Shown one piece after another: positions 1 through 5,676 of a DNA stretch of 6,269 bases (positions are counted from its first letter, which is position 1; each line of letters begins with the position of its first letter). The notes under the pieces were generated by a model that did no database searches, had not been told where the DNA came from, and saw only the letters and a program-made list of their open reading frames with translations. The stretch is from Geodermatophilaceae bacterium. GTDB lineage: Bacteria > Actinomycetota > Actinomycetes > Mycobacteriales > Geodermatophilaceae. Both the position numbers and the translations under genes were made by a program. The stretch is from positions 1 through 6,269 of the forward strand of contig JACCQS010000076.1 in assembly GCA_013814015.1 (NCBI GenBank), given 5' to 3'.

Positions 1-135
1 GTCGGTGCACTGATCGCCGAACGCGCCAAGGCCGTCGGGATCGAGAAGGTGGTCCTCGACCGCGGGGGCAACGCCTACGCCGGCCGGATCGCCGCATTGG
101 CCGATGCCGCCCGGAAAGGTGGCCTGCAGTTCTGA
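1..135 (+). CDS. rplR: 50S ribosomal protein L18, C-terminal part (5'-truncated by window edge)
   Basis: The window opens in frame inside this gene, and 44 residues plus a TGA stop are visible. They begin VGALIAERAKAVGIEKVV and end in AARKGGLQF. The stretch VVLDRGGNAYAGRIAALADAAR followed by GLQF is the typical bacterial L18 C-terminus. L18 binds 5S rRNA and helps form the central protuberance of the 50S subunit. Its place directly before rpsE is the standard spc-operon order. The stop codon overlaps an ATG (TGATG at 133-137) that opens only a 14-codon frame, not rpsE. The start lies outside the window, so the full length cannot be given. The identification is secure from sequence and context. 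Confidence 0.95.
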   Translation, partial: VGALIAERAKAVGIEKVVLDRGGNAYAGRIAALADAARKGGLQF

Positions 136-178
136 TGAATCACATGAGCGCACAACGCGACGGAATAGGGGCTTTCTG

Positions 179-772
179 ATGCCAGGACCACAGCGACGCG
201 GGGCAACCGGCGGGGAACGCCGGGATCGCCGCGACGGCGGTCGGGCCGGGGCGGAGAAGTCCACTCATCTCGAGCGAGTCGTGGCGATCAACCGGGTGGC
301 CAAGGTCGTCAAGGGTGGCCGCCGGTTCAGCTTCACCGCACTCGTCGTCGTCGGTGACGGTGACGGGCAGGTCGGTGTCGGCTACGGCAAGGCCAAGGAA
401 GTTCCGGCTGCCATCGCCAAGGGCGTCGAAGATGCGAAGAAGAGCTTCTTCAAGGTTCCGCGCATCGCCGGAACGATCCCGCACACCATCCAGGGCCGCG
501 CCGCCGCCGGTGTCGTCCTGCTCAAGCCGGCCAGTCCGGGTACCGGTGTGATCGCCGGCGGCCCGGTACGCGCCGTCCTCGAGTGCGCCGGTATCCACGA
601 CGTGCTGTCCAAGAGCCTCGGCTCGTCGAACCCGATCAACATCGTGCACGCGACGGTGGCCGCGCTGCAGGGCCTGGTCCGTCCCGAGGAGATCGCGGCT
701 CGCCGCGGTCTGCCGCTGGAGGACGTCGCGCCCGCTGCCATGCTCAGGGCTCGTGCCGGGCAGGGGGTGTGA
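179..772 (+). CDS. rpsE: 30S ribosomal protein S5
   Basis: This encodes a 197-residue S5, which sits in the 30S body near the decoding region and contributes to translational accuracy and mRNA unwinding. The N-terminal 25 or so residues are Arg/Gly-rich and basic, as in actinobacteria. The S5 N-terminal RNA-binding domain follows at about 31-94, with VVKGGRRFSFTALVVVGDGD and VGVGYGKAKEVPAAIAKG at 43-82. The C-terminal domain runs from about 105 to 180 and includes GVVLLKPASPGTGVIAGG and ECAGIHDVLSKSLGSSNPIN. I chose ATG 179 because AGGGG at 167-171 lies 7 nt upstream and MPGPQRRG matches the Streptomyces S5 N-terminus as I remember it. The same frame is open back to an ATG at 104, but that start would overlap rplR and lacks the family N-terminus. 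The stop TGA lies two bases before the rpmD GTG. Confidence 0.97.
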   Translation: MPGPQRRGATGGERRDRRDGGRAGAEKSTHLERVVAINRVAKVVKGGRRFSFTALVVVGDGDGQVGVGYGKAKEVPAAIAKGVEDAKKSFFKVPRIAGTIPHTIQGRAAAGVVLLKPASPGTGVIAGGPVRAVLECAGIHDVLSKSLGSSNPINIVHATVAALQGLVRPEEIAARRGLPLEDVAPAAMLRARAGQGV

Positions 773-774
773 GC

Positions 775-957
775 GTGACCAGGCTGAAGATCACCCAGAC
801 CGGTTCGCGGATCGGTAGGAAACCCAATCAGCGCGAGACGCTGCGCTCCCTCGGGCTCAAGCGCATCCATGATGTGGTCGTGAAAGAGGATCGTCCCGAG
901 ATCCGTGGCATGGTGGCTACCGTGCCGCATCTCGTGTCGGTCGAGGAGGTCGAGTAA
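775..957 (+). CDS. rpmD: 50S ribosomal protein L30
   Basis: This encodes a 60-residue L30 with a GTG start, a small protein of the 50S subunit. The L30 fold is recognisable in LKITQTGSRIG (4-14), the core TLRSLGLKRIHDVVVKED (22-39), and RGMVATVPHLVSVEEVE (44-60). Length and ending agree with actinobacterial L30. AGGGGG at 762-767, inside the end of rpsE, is a Shine-Dalgarno 7 nt before GTG 775. A second in-frame GTG at 769 overlaps the rpsE stop (GTGA) but would sit 1 nt from that site, so 775 is preferred. The two-base gap to rpsE suggests translational coupling. Confidence 0.95.
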   Translation: MTRLKITQTGSRIGRKPNQRETLRSLGLKRIHDVVVKEDRPEIRGMVATVPHLVSVEEVE

Positions 958-961
958 CGCC

Positions 962-1405
962 ATGACGATCAAGTTGCACCATCTGCGTCCCGCACCGGGT
1001 TCGCACAAGAAGAAGATCCGGGTCGGTCGCGGTGCGGCCGGCAAGGGCAAGACGGCCGGCCGCGGTACCAAGGGCCAAGGTGCGCGTCGCAACATCCCGG
1101 CTCGGTTCGAAGGCGGTCAGACACCGCTGCACATGCGGCTGCCGAAGCTGTCCGGTTTCACGCCGCGCAACAAGGTCCCGTTCCAAGTGGTGAACCTGGA
1201 CCGGCTCGCCTCGCTGTTCCCTGATGGCGGGGAGATCGGGCCGGATGAACTCGTCGCTGCTGGTGCCGTACGCGGTAATCAACCGATCAAGGTTCTTGGC
1301 AGCGGAGAACTCAGCACGGTGGCGCTGCGCGTGAGCGCGCACGCCTTCTCGGCCAGCGCCAAGGAGAAGATCAGCGCTGCCGGGGGCAGCACGACCACGC
1401 TTTAG
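962..1405 (+). CDS. rplO: 50S ribosomal protein L15
   Basis: This encodes a 147-residue L15, a late-assembly protein of the 50S subunit. The basic, Gly-rich N-terminal extension is typical: LHHLRPAPGSHKKKIRVGRG (5-24), then GKGKTAGRGTKGQGARR. It is followed by FEGGQTPLHMRLPKLSGF. The C-terminal domain carries the L15 signature IKVLGSGELSTVALRVSAHAF, with the Ala/Lys-rich helix and GG after it. ATG 962 follows the rpmD stop by 4 nt, with GAGGAGGT at 943-950 as Shine-Dalgarno, spaced 11 nt. An upstream in-frame ATG at 905 lies inside rpmD and would add 19 non-homologous residues. It is the last ribosomal gene before secY, and the following 83-bp gap is the largest break in this operon section. 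Confidence 0.97.
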   Translation: MTIKLHHLRPAPGSHKKKIRVGRGAAGKGKTAGRGTKGQGARRNIPARFEGGQTPLHMRLPKLSGFTPRNKVPFQVVNLDRLASLFPDGGEIGPDELVAAGAVRGNQPIKVLGSGELSTVALRVSAHAFSASAKEKISAAGGSTTTL

Positions 1406-1413
1406 ACCGAGCA

Positions 1414-1450
1414 CAGCCCCTTTTGCGCCCGTTCGCGGCCACGAGGGCTG
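1414..1450 (+). other. Hairpin in the rplO-secY gap (possible attenuator or weak terminator)
   Basis: CAGCCC at 1414-1419 can pair with GGGCTG at 1445-1450. Inside that stem, CCG (1429-1431) and CGG (1436-1438) close a TTCG loop. A T4 run (1421-1424) lies inside the outer loop rather than after the stem, so this is not a classic intrinsic terminator. It could attenuate read-through from the ribosomal genes into secY or protect a processed 3' end. This is inference from base pairing only. Confidence 0.3.
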
Positions 1451-1461
1451 AAAGCTATCAT
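1432..1461 (+). promoter_or_regulatory. Weak promoter candidate upstream of secY
   Basis: TATCAT at 1456-1461 matches the -10 consensus at five of six positions. A poor -35 (TTCGCG, 1432-1437) lies 18 nt upstream. Transcription would start near 1468, giving a leader of about 20 nt that contains the secY Shine-Dalgarno AGGAGGA at 1479-1485. The gap is unusually long for this operon, which fits an internal promoter. The -35 is weak and the candidate overlaps the hairpin, so the call is tentative. Confidence 0.3.
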
Positions 1462-1488
1462 CGCTAGACCGCTTGCTCAGGAGGACTC

Positions 1489-2799
1489 GTGCTTCAGGCG
1501 TTCGCCGCGGCGTTCCGGACGCCTGATCTTCGCAAGAAGATCCTCTTCTCGTTGTTCATCATCGCGATCTATCGGCTCGGCACCACGATTCCCGGACCCG
1601 GAGTGTCGGTCACCGCGATCAATACCTGCCTCGAGCAGGCTGAGGCCGGCGCCGACCGGGACATCTACTCCCTGGTCAACCTGTTCTCCGGTGGCGCGCT
1701 GCTGCGGCTGTCTGTTTTTGCGCTCGGGATCATGCCCTACATCACGGCCAGCATCATCGTTCAGCTGCTGGTGGTGGTCATCCCGCGGTTCGAACAGCTG
1801 AAGAAGGAGGGCCAGGCCGGTCAGCAGAAGCTGACTCAGTACACCCGCTATCTCACGATCGCGCTGGCCATCCTGCAGTCCACCGCCGTCGTGGCCTTGG
1901 CCCGCAGTGGTCAGCTCTTCCCCGGATGCGCGCTCGACATCATCCCGGATGACTCGATCACCAACCAGATCATCCTGGTGGTCACGCTGACCGCGGGGAC
2001 GGCCATGATCATGTGGTTCGGCGAGCTGCTGACCGAGAAGGGCGTCGGCAACGGGATGTCGCTGCTGATCTTCACCTCGATCGCCGCGCGGATGCCGGCC
2101 GAGGGCGGCAACATCCTGCAGACCCGCGGAGGCTTCGTCTTCTTCCTGGTCTGCGTGCTGGCCCTGGTCGTGATCACCTCGGTGGTCTACGTCGAACAAG
2201 CCCAGCGCCGGATCCCGGTGCAGTACGCCAAGCGGATGGTCGGCCGGCGAATGTACGGAGGGACATCGACCTACCTGCCGTTGAAGGTCAACCAGGCAGG
2301 CGTCATCCCGGTCATCTTCGCGTCCTCGCTGCTCTACCTGCCTCAGCTGCTGACCCAGTTGCAAGGTGACGAGACCGGACCCGTACGACAGTTCTTCGAG
2401 AACTACATCATCGATCAGTCCTCACCGGTGCACATCGCGGTGTACTTCGCGCTGATCGTGTTCTTCACCTACTTCTACGTGTCGATCACGTTCAACCCTG
2501 AGGACCGGGCTGACGACATGAAGCGCTACGGTGGCTTCATTCCCGGCATCCGGCCCGGTCGACCGACCGCGGAATACCTGCAGTTCGTGCTGTCCCGCAT
2601 CACGCTGCCCGGCTCGCTCTACCTGGGGACCGTGGCCGTGCTGCCGAACCTGTTGCTGGCCGTGACCGACAGCAACAACAACCAGAACTTCCCCTTCGGT
2701 GGTACGGCAGTGCTGATCATGGTCGGCGTCGGCCTGGAAACCGTGAAGCAGATCGAGAACCAGTTGCGGATGCGCAACTACGAAGGGTTCCTGCGGTAG
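1489..2799 (+). CDS. secY: Preprotein translocase channel subunit SecY
   Basis: This encodes a 436-residue SecY, the pore-forming subunit of the SecYEG translocon in the cytoplasmic membrane. Ten hydrophobic segments are visible at about 18-35, 73-93, 115-138, 160-178, 187-203, 215-236, 270-291, 314-334, 374-391 and 402-419. Hallmarks include NLFSGGALLRLSVFALGIMP (64-83) over the plug and TM2, the cytoplasmic loop KKEGQAGQQKLTQYTRYL (105-122), and RRIPVQYAKRMVGRRMYGGT (240-259) in the loop that contacts SecA and ribosomes. KYGGFIPGIRPGRPT-type sequence at 346-360 and the terminal RNYEGFLR complete the family pattern. GTG 1489 has AGGAGGA (1479-1485) close upstream, and MLQAFAAAFRTPDLRKK matches actinobacterial SecY starts. 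The TAG stop shares its G with the adk start. Two cysteines, C47 and C147, fall in predicted extracytoplasmic loops. Confidence 0.98.
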   Translation: MLQAFAAAFRTPDLRKKILFSLFIIAIYRLGTTIPGPGVSVTAINTCLEQAEAGADRDIYSLVNLFSGGALLRLSVFALGIMPYITASIIVQLLVVVIPRFEQLKKEGQAGQQKLTQYTRYLTIALAILQSTAVVALARSGQLFPGCALDIIPDDSITNQIILVVTLTAGTAMIMWFGELLTEKGVGNGMSLLIFTSIAARMPAEGGNILQTRGGFVFFLVCVLALVVITSVVYVEQAQRRIPVQYAKRMVGRRMYGGTSTYLPLKVNQAGVIPVIFASSLLYLPQLLTQLQGDETGPVRQFFENYIIDQSSPVHIAVYFALIVFFTYFYVSITFNPEDRADDMKRYGGFIPGIRPGRPTAEYLQFVLSRITLPGSLYLGTVAVLPNLLLAVTDSNNNQNFPFGGTAVLIMVGVGLETVKQIENQLRMRNYEGFLR

Positions 2800-3455
2800 T
2801 GCATGTCGTCCTGGTCGGCCCGCCAGGCGCCGGCAAAGGAACGCAGGCTCAGCTCATCGCCGGGCGGCTGCAGATCCCGCACGTATCCACCGGTGACATC
2901 TTTCGGGAGAACGTCAGCGAGCTGACCGATCTGGGTAAGCAGGCGCAGACCTTCATGAACGCCGGAGAACTGGTGCCCGACGCGATCACCGTCGCGATGG
3001 TCAGAGAACGGCTGGCCAAGCCCGATGCTCACGCCGGGTTCGTTCTCGACGGCTTCCCGCGCACCCTCGTGCAGGCCCAGCAGTTGCAGAAGACCCTGGC
3101 CGAGTTGGACGAGAACCTCGACGTCGTCCTGGAGATGAAGCCCGACGACGAGGAACTCGTACGGCGCCTGTCGGGGCGGCGGACCTGCCAGGGATGTGGC
3201 CGAATCTGGCACGTGGTGTACGACCCCACCTCGGTGGACAATCAGTGTGACGAATGCGGCAGCAGCCTCTCGCAGCGCGACGACGATCGTCCCGAGACGA
3301 TCCGTAGGCGGCTGGAGGTCTACCGCGAGCAAACCGAACCGCTGGTGGGCTTCTACGCCGACCTTGGCCTGCTCGCGATCATCGACGCTGTCGGGACCGT
3401 CGACGAAGTGACGTTGCGAGCAGTGCAGGCGCTGAGGGAGGCACAATCGGCATGA
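2799..3455 (+). CDS. adk: Adenylate kinase, long zinc-LID form
   Basis: This encodes a 218-residue adenylate kinase that interconverts ATP + AMP and 2 ADP in the cytoplasm. The P-loop GPPGAGKGT is at 7-15. The AMP-binding segment STGDIFRENV (30-39) and the family signature FVLDGFPRTLVQ (81-92) are intact. The LID domain (about 125-162) carries two CxxC pairs, C130/C133 and C150/C153, a complete set of zinc ligands. It is followed by QRDDDRPETIRRRLEVYREQ. Length fits the long LID-containing class; the M. tuberculosis enzyme, as I recall, is a short LID-less form. GTG 2799 overlaps the secY stop by one base (TAGTG) and gives the proper N-terminus MHVVLVGPPG. The 3' end overlaps map by 4 bases (ATGA), so secY-adk-map are probably co-translated. 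Confidence 0.97.
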   Translation: MHVVLVGPPGAGKGTQAQLIAGRLQIPHVSTGDIFRENVSELTDLGKQAQTFMNAGELVPDAITVAMVRERLAKPDAHAGFVLDGFPRTLVQAQQLQKTLAELDENLDVVLEMKPDDEELVRRLSGRRTCQGCGRIWHVVYDPTSVDNQCDECGSSLSQRDDDRPETIRRRLEVYREQTEPLVGFYADLGLLAIIDAVGTVDEVTLRAVQALREAQSA

Positions 3456-4255
3456 TCCAGATCAAGACTCCCGAAGAGATCGCGCTGATGCGTTCAGCCG
3501 GCCTGATCGTGGCCGACGCGCTGGCTGCCATGCGTGCCGCTGTGGCTCCGGGGGTCAGCACCGAGGACCTGGATGCGATCGCTGCGCGAGTGATCCGGGC
3601 TGGCGGGGCCGTACCGTCGTTCCTGGGCTATCGGGGATTCCCCAAGACGGTCTGCGCCTCGATCAACGAGGAGATCGTGCACGGCATCCCGAACAAGCGG
3701 CGGGTGCTGGCCGAGGGCGACGTGATCTCGCTGGACTGCGGCGCGATCTATCACGGCTATCACGGTGATTCCGCGATCTCCGTAGCGGTCGGGGAGGTCG
3801 CACCGGAGGTCCTGGCTCTGCTGGCGGTCACCGAGGCCTCGTTGTGGGCTGGGTTGTCACGAGCGCTGGCGGGGGGTCGGCTGACCGACATCAGTTCCGC
3901 CGTCGAGGCTTCGGTTCGCTCGCACTCCCACCCGTACGGGATCGTGGATCATTACGGCGGGCACGGCATCGGAACCGAGATGCACCAGGACCCGCACGTC
4001 CTGAACTTCGGTCGACCCGGTCGCGGGCCGCGTTTGGTCCCGGGATTGTGCTTGGCGATCGAGCCGATGGTGACCCTCGGCGATCCGGCCACCGTCGAAT
4101 TGGCCGACGGCTGGACGGTCATCACCAAGGACGGCTCATTGGCCGCGCACTACGAGCACACCGTGGCGATCACCGCCGATGGCCCGGTGGTCACCACTGC
4201 GCACGACGGCGGCCGCGCCGGCTTGGCAGTCCACGACGTCGCGGTTGCGATCTAG
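3452..4255 (+). CDS. map: Methionine aminopeptidase, type I
   Basis: This encodes a 267-residue type I methionine aminopeptidase, which removes the initiator Met from nascent proteins when the second residue is small. All pita-bread-fold active-site residues are visible: H77 in EEIVHGIP, metal ligands D95 in SLDCG, D106 in YHGDSA, H171 in GGHGIGTEMHQDP, E204 in AIEPM and E235 in HYEHTVAI, plus H178. Numbering is almost identical to the E. coli enzyme. There is no N-terminal SH3-type zinc extension. ATG 3452 overlaps the adk stop (ATGA), with GGGAGG at 3436-3441 as ribosome binding site. The C-terminus has about 25 residues beyond the last conserved motif. The gene ends 17 bp from a convergent minus-strand gene. 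It is the last gene of this operon in the window. Confidence 0.97.
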   Translation: MIQIKTPEEIALMRSAGLIVADALAAMRAAVAPGVSTEDLDAIAARVIRAGGAVPSFLGYRGFPKTVCASINEEIVHGIPNKRRVLAEGDVISLDCGAIYHGYHGDSAISVAVGEVAPEVLALLAVTEASLWAGLSRALAGGRLTDISSAVEASVRSHSHPYGIVDHYGGHGIGTEMHQDPHVLNFGRPGRGPRLVPGLCLAIEPMVTLGDPATVELADGWTVITKDGSLAAHYEHTVAITADGPVVTTAHDGGRAGLAVHDVAVAI

Positions 4256-4261
4256 CGGAGC

Positions 4262-4286
4262 CCGACCGCTGGCTAGGCCGGCTCGG
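4262..4286. terminator. Hairpin between convergent genes, possible bidirectional terminator
   Basis: GCTGGC (4268-4273) can pair with GCCGGC (4277-4282), with one G-U pair and a TAG loop. CCGA (4262-4265) can pair with TCGG (4283-4286) across a two-base bulge. The structure sits exactly where map and the minus-strand gene converge and overlaps the latter's stop. There is no T-run on either strand, which is common for actinobacterial terminators but lowers confidence. Confidence 0.35.
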
Positions 4287-4962
4287 TCAGGCAGATGACG
4301 TTGTTCTCGTTCTCGTACACGCGGACGAAGGCTGTCGTGGCCGGGCAACCCGCCTCATCCTGGGTGTCCTCCAGGACCTCATTGACCTCGTACGCGCTCT
4401 CGGCGCTTCCGCACTCGGCCCACGAACCATCGGTCTGGACGCAGTCGCCGACCTGTAGCCAGGTCTGCAAGCACAGGCTCTTGGTGGTGTCTCCGGTGAT
4501 CTCGATGGCGCTGTCGTAGTCCGGGTCGAGGTCACAGAGGGCCCCGGAACTCAGACCGTCGACAACGGACAACACTTTGTACTGCGCCTCAGGCGTCGCG
4601 CAGTCCACAACCTCGAAGTCAGTCGCGCTCTCGACATGGATGCAATCTCCGGTCTCGGCGTTGACCACGTCACCCTGGAATTCGAAGTAGCCGAACACTA
4701 GGAGTACGACGGAGAAGATCACCAGGAGGATCGGCGCGAACCTTTTCTTCTTCGAGCTCTTGATGCCAGCTGCATCGGGCGGTACCAGGTAGCCGCCCGG
4801 TCCGGGCGGTGCAGCCGAGGGCTGTTGTGCGTACCCCTGCCCAGGGGGCGGAGGCTGAAAGGGCAGCTGCTGACCGGGCGGCGGAGGAGGCCCGCCGTGA
4901 CTTGGACTGAAACCCCATCGCGGTTCTCCGCCGGAGGACTGGGGTGGTTGCGGCGTGGTCAC
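4273..4962 (-). CDS. Pro-rich membrane-anchored protein with two LppU/SCO3897-like cysteine modules
   Basis: This 229-residue protein has an N-terminal Pro/Gly/Gln-rich region (about 1-62, with PPPPPG at 25-30 and PPPPG at 37-41). A basic stretch KSSKKKR (68-74) precedes one membrane span (about 76-92), and an acidic, presumably extracytoplasmic domain (93-229) follows. All eight cysteines lie in that domain as two tandem modules: C107, C121, C143, C164 and C174, C184, C206, C224. Each reads GDC(I/V) ... (D/E)C ... A-x-Y-x-V ... C ... CL. The pattern resembles the LppU/SCO3897 family as I remember it, but here the anchor is a Pro-rich TM segment, not a lipobox. Function is unknown. GTG 4962 has GAGAAGAGG at 4976-4968 on the minus strand, 5 nt upstream. 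It converges with map and diverges from the DUF1707 gene. The coding call is strong; the family name is tentative. Confidence 0.85.
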   Translation of the reverse strand: MTTPQPPQSSGGEPRWGFSPSHGGPPPPPGQQLPFQPPPPGQGYAQQPSAAPPGPGGYLVPPDAAGIKSSKKKRFAPILLVIFSVVLLVFGYFEFQGDVVNAETGDCIHVESATDFEVVDCATPEAQYKVLSVVDGLSSGALCDLDPDYDSAIEITGDTTKSLCLQTWLQVGDCVQTDGSWAECGSAESAYEVNEVLEDTQDEAGCPATTAFVRVYENENNVICLTEPA

Positions 4963-4978
4963 GTGGGCCTCTTCTCGA

Positions 4979-4996
4979 CTGAACAGAGTTGGTCAG
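4979..4996. promoter_or_regulatory. Inverted repeat 1 (CTGAAC-N6-GGTCAG), operator candidate
   Basis: CTGAACAGAGTTGGTCAG forms a dyad with arms CTGA/TCAG and an inner CA/TG pair, separated by one A/G mismatch. It lies just upstream of the minus-strand gene's Shine-Dalgarno, so it is in or near its 5' leader. The arms and the position of the mismatch match the larger dyad at 5060-5079. That repetition is the main reason to suspect a protein-binding site. Confidence 0.4.
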
Positions 4997-5036
4997 GGGT
5001 CGTGGGGCGGGACAATGATGGGCTACCCGCCAGGTC

Positions 5037-5049
5037 GCTGCTCAGCAGC
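5037..5049. repeat. Short perfect dyad GCTGCT-C-AGCAGC
   Basis: Six-base arms are perfectly inverted around a single central base, in the middle of the intergenic region. The sequence differs from the CTGAAC-type dyads. It could be an independent operator or chance in GC-rich DNA; nothing else supports a role. Confidence 0.25.
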
Positions 5050-5059
5050 TCGAGGTCTG

Positions 5060-5079
5060 CTGAACCCAGCTGGGGTCAG
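5060..5079. promoter_or_regulatory. Inverted repeat 2 (CTGAAC-N8-GGTCAG), operator candidate
   Basis: CTGAACCCAGCTGGGGTCAG is a 20-bp palindrome with only one mismatched pair (A5064/G5075). It shares outer arms and mismatch position with the dyad at 4979-4996. A further half-site, GCTGAACC, recurs at 5084-5091 exactly 25 bp after its copy at 5059-5066. Relative to the predicted start of the DUF1707 transcript, the dyad lies at about -55 to -75 and the half-site near -45. Those are positions where an activator could act. As RNA it could also form a strong hairpin, but no gene on that strand ends nearby. Confidence 0.45.
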
Positions 5080-5121
5080 ACGCGCTGAACCGCCTCTGAG
5101 TTCCCGCATGGCAGACACGGT

Positions 5122-5127
5122 TATTCT
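5122..5127 (+). promoter_or_regulatory. -10 element for a leaderless transcript of the DUF1707 gene
   Basis: TATTCT lies 6 nt before the GTG at 5134, so transcription would begin at or next to the start codon. No clear -35 hexamer is visible. The purine-rich GGAGAG at 5128-5133 directly abuts the GTG, too close for a normal ribosome binding site, which favours leaderless initiation. Leaderless GTG/ATG mRNAs are frequent in actinobacteria. Confidence 0.45.
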
Positions 5128-5133
5128 GGAGAG

Positions 5134-5655
5134 GTGACTACGGCCGAGATGCCAGAACGGCGTCCCGAGTCCGAGGGCCCTCCGGCAGTTCGTATCGGCG
5201 ATCGGGAGCGAGAACAAGCCGTCGCCCACTTGGGTCAGGCCTTCGCCGAGGGCCGCCTGGATCTTGTTGAGTATGACGAGCGGGTTGCCTCGGCCTACGG
5301 CGCCAAGACAGCGTCGGACCTCCTGCATCTGACCGCAGATCTGCCGCTGGCCACCCGGGAGCATCCCGCGAATCCGGCGGCCGGCACAGCCGACAAGCCA
5401 CAACCCGGAATTCGAAGCCGGGTGAGTGCCGGCGACCGTCCGGACAGTCGCGACCCCTTACCAGGCTGGCTTCGCGCGGCATGGCTGACCTATGCGGCTG
5501 CGGTCTCGATCAATCTGGTGATCTGGCTCATCGTGAGCGTGAGCAATGCGGACCTGACGTACTTCTGGCCGATCTGGGTCGCCGGACCCTGGGGCGTGAT
5601 TCTGGTGTTCAACACTCTTGCCTACCGGATGCGTCCTGCCCCGAAGCCGCGCTGA
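5134..5655 (+). CDS. DUF1707 (SHOCT-like) and two-TM domain membrane protein
   Basis: This 173-residue protein begins with a short polar N-terminus. A DUF1707 domain follows at about 20-71: VRIGDREREQAV, then HLGQAFAEGRLDLVEYDERV, then AYGAKTASDLLHLTADLP. This actinobacterial domain has no established biochemical function. A polar linker (72-110) leads to two hydrophobic segments at about 114-136 and 141-162, with a short WPIWVAGPWG-type stretch at the second. This resembles the 2TM domain often fused to DUF1707. The tail is basic (RMRPAPKPR). The start is GTG 5134, probably leaderless. ATG 5149 (residue 6) is the alternative, with GGAGAGG 14 nt upstream, which is longer than usual. It is transcribed divergently from the LppU-like gene and in the same direction as infA, 241 bp ahead of it. 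Domain identity is fairly sure; the role is unknown. Confidence 0.88.
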   Translation: MTTAEMPERRPESEGPPAVRIGDREREQAVAHLGQAFAEGRLDLVEYDERVASAYGAKTASDLLHLTADLPLATREHPANPAAGTADKPQPGIRSRVSAGDRPDSRDPLPGWLRAAWLTYAAAVSINLVIWLIVSVSNADLTYFWPIWVAGPWGVILVFNTLAYRMRPAPKPR

Positions 5656-5676
5656 CGAGGAGAATCTCGACCAGTA

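Noticed and set aside
104..178. Longer rpsE starting at ATG 104
   Set aside because: It would overlap rplR and add 25 residues unlike S5. ATG 179 has a good Shine-Dalgarno and the expected N-terminus.
769..774. rpmD start at GTG 769 overlapping the rpsE stop
   Set aside because: AGGGGG would be only 1 nt away. GTG 775 has a 7-nt spacing and gives the usual 60-residue protein.
382..1095. Long minus-strand open frame (237 codons) opposite rpsE, rpmD and rplO
   Set aside because: It is antisense to three certain ribosomal genes, has no recognisable domain, and is the kind of open frame that high-GC codon bias creates.
1477..2364. Minus-strand open frame of 295 codons opposite secY
   Set aside because: It is rich in Asp, Arg, Gln and His, as expected from reading hydrophobic high-GC codons backwards. 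It shows no family motif and lies wholly within secY.
2778..3446. Minus-strand open frame spanning almost all of adk
   Set aside because: It is a mirror frame of a verified gene, with no credible motif or independent ribosome binding site.
3844..4458. Plus-strand frame running from map into the convergent gene
   Set aside because: It is Arg-rich and low in complexity, out of frame with map, and antisense to a gene with clear cysteine repeats.
4963..5060. Promoter for the LppU-like gene on the minus strand
   Set aside because: The best -10-like hexamers (CATTGT, CATCAT near 5012-5020) lack the initial T and a matching -35, so no site is called.
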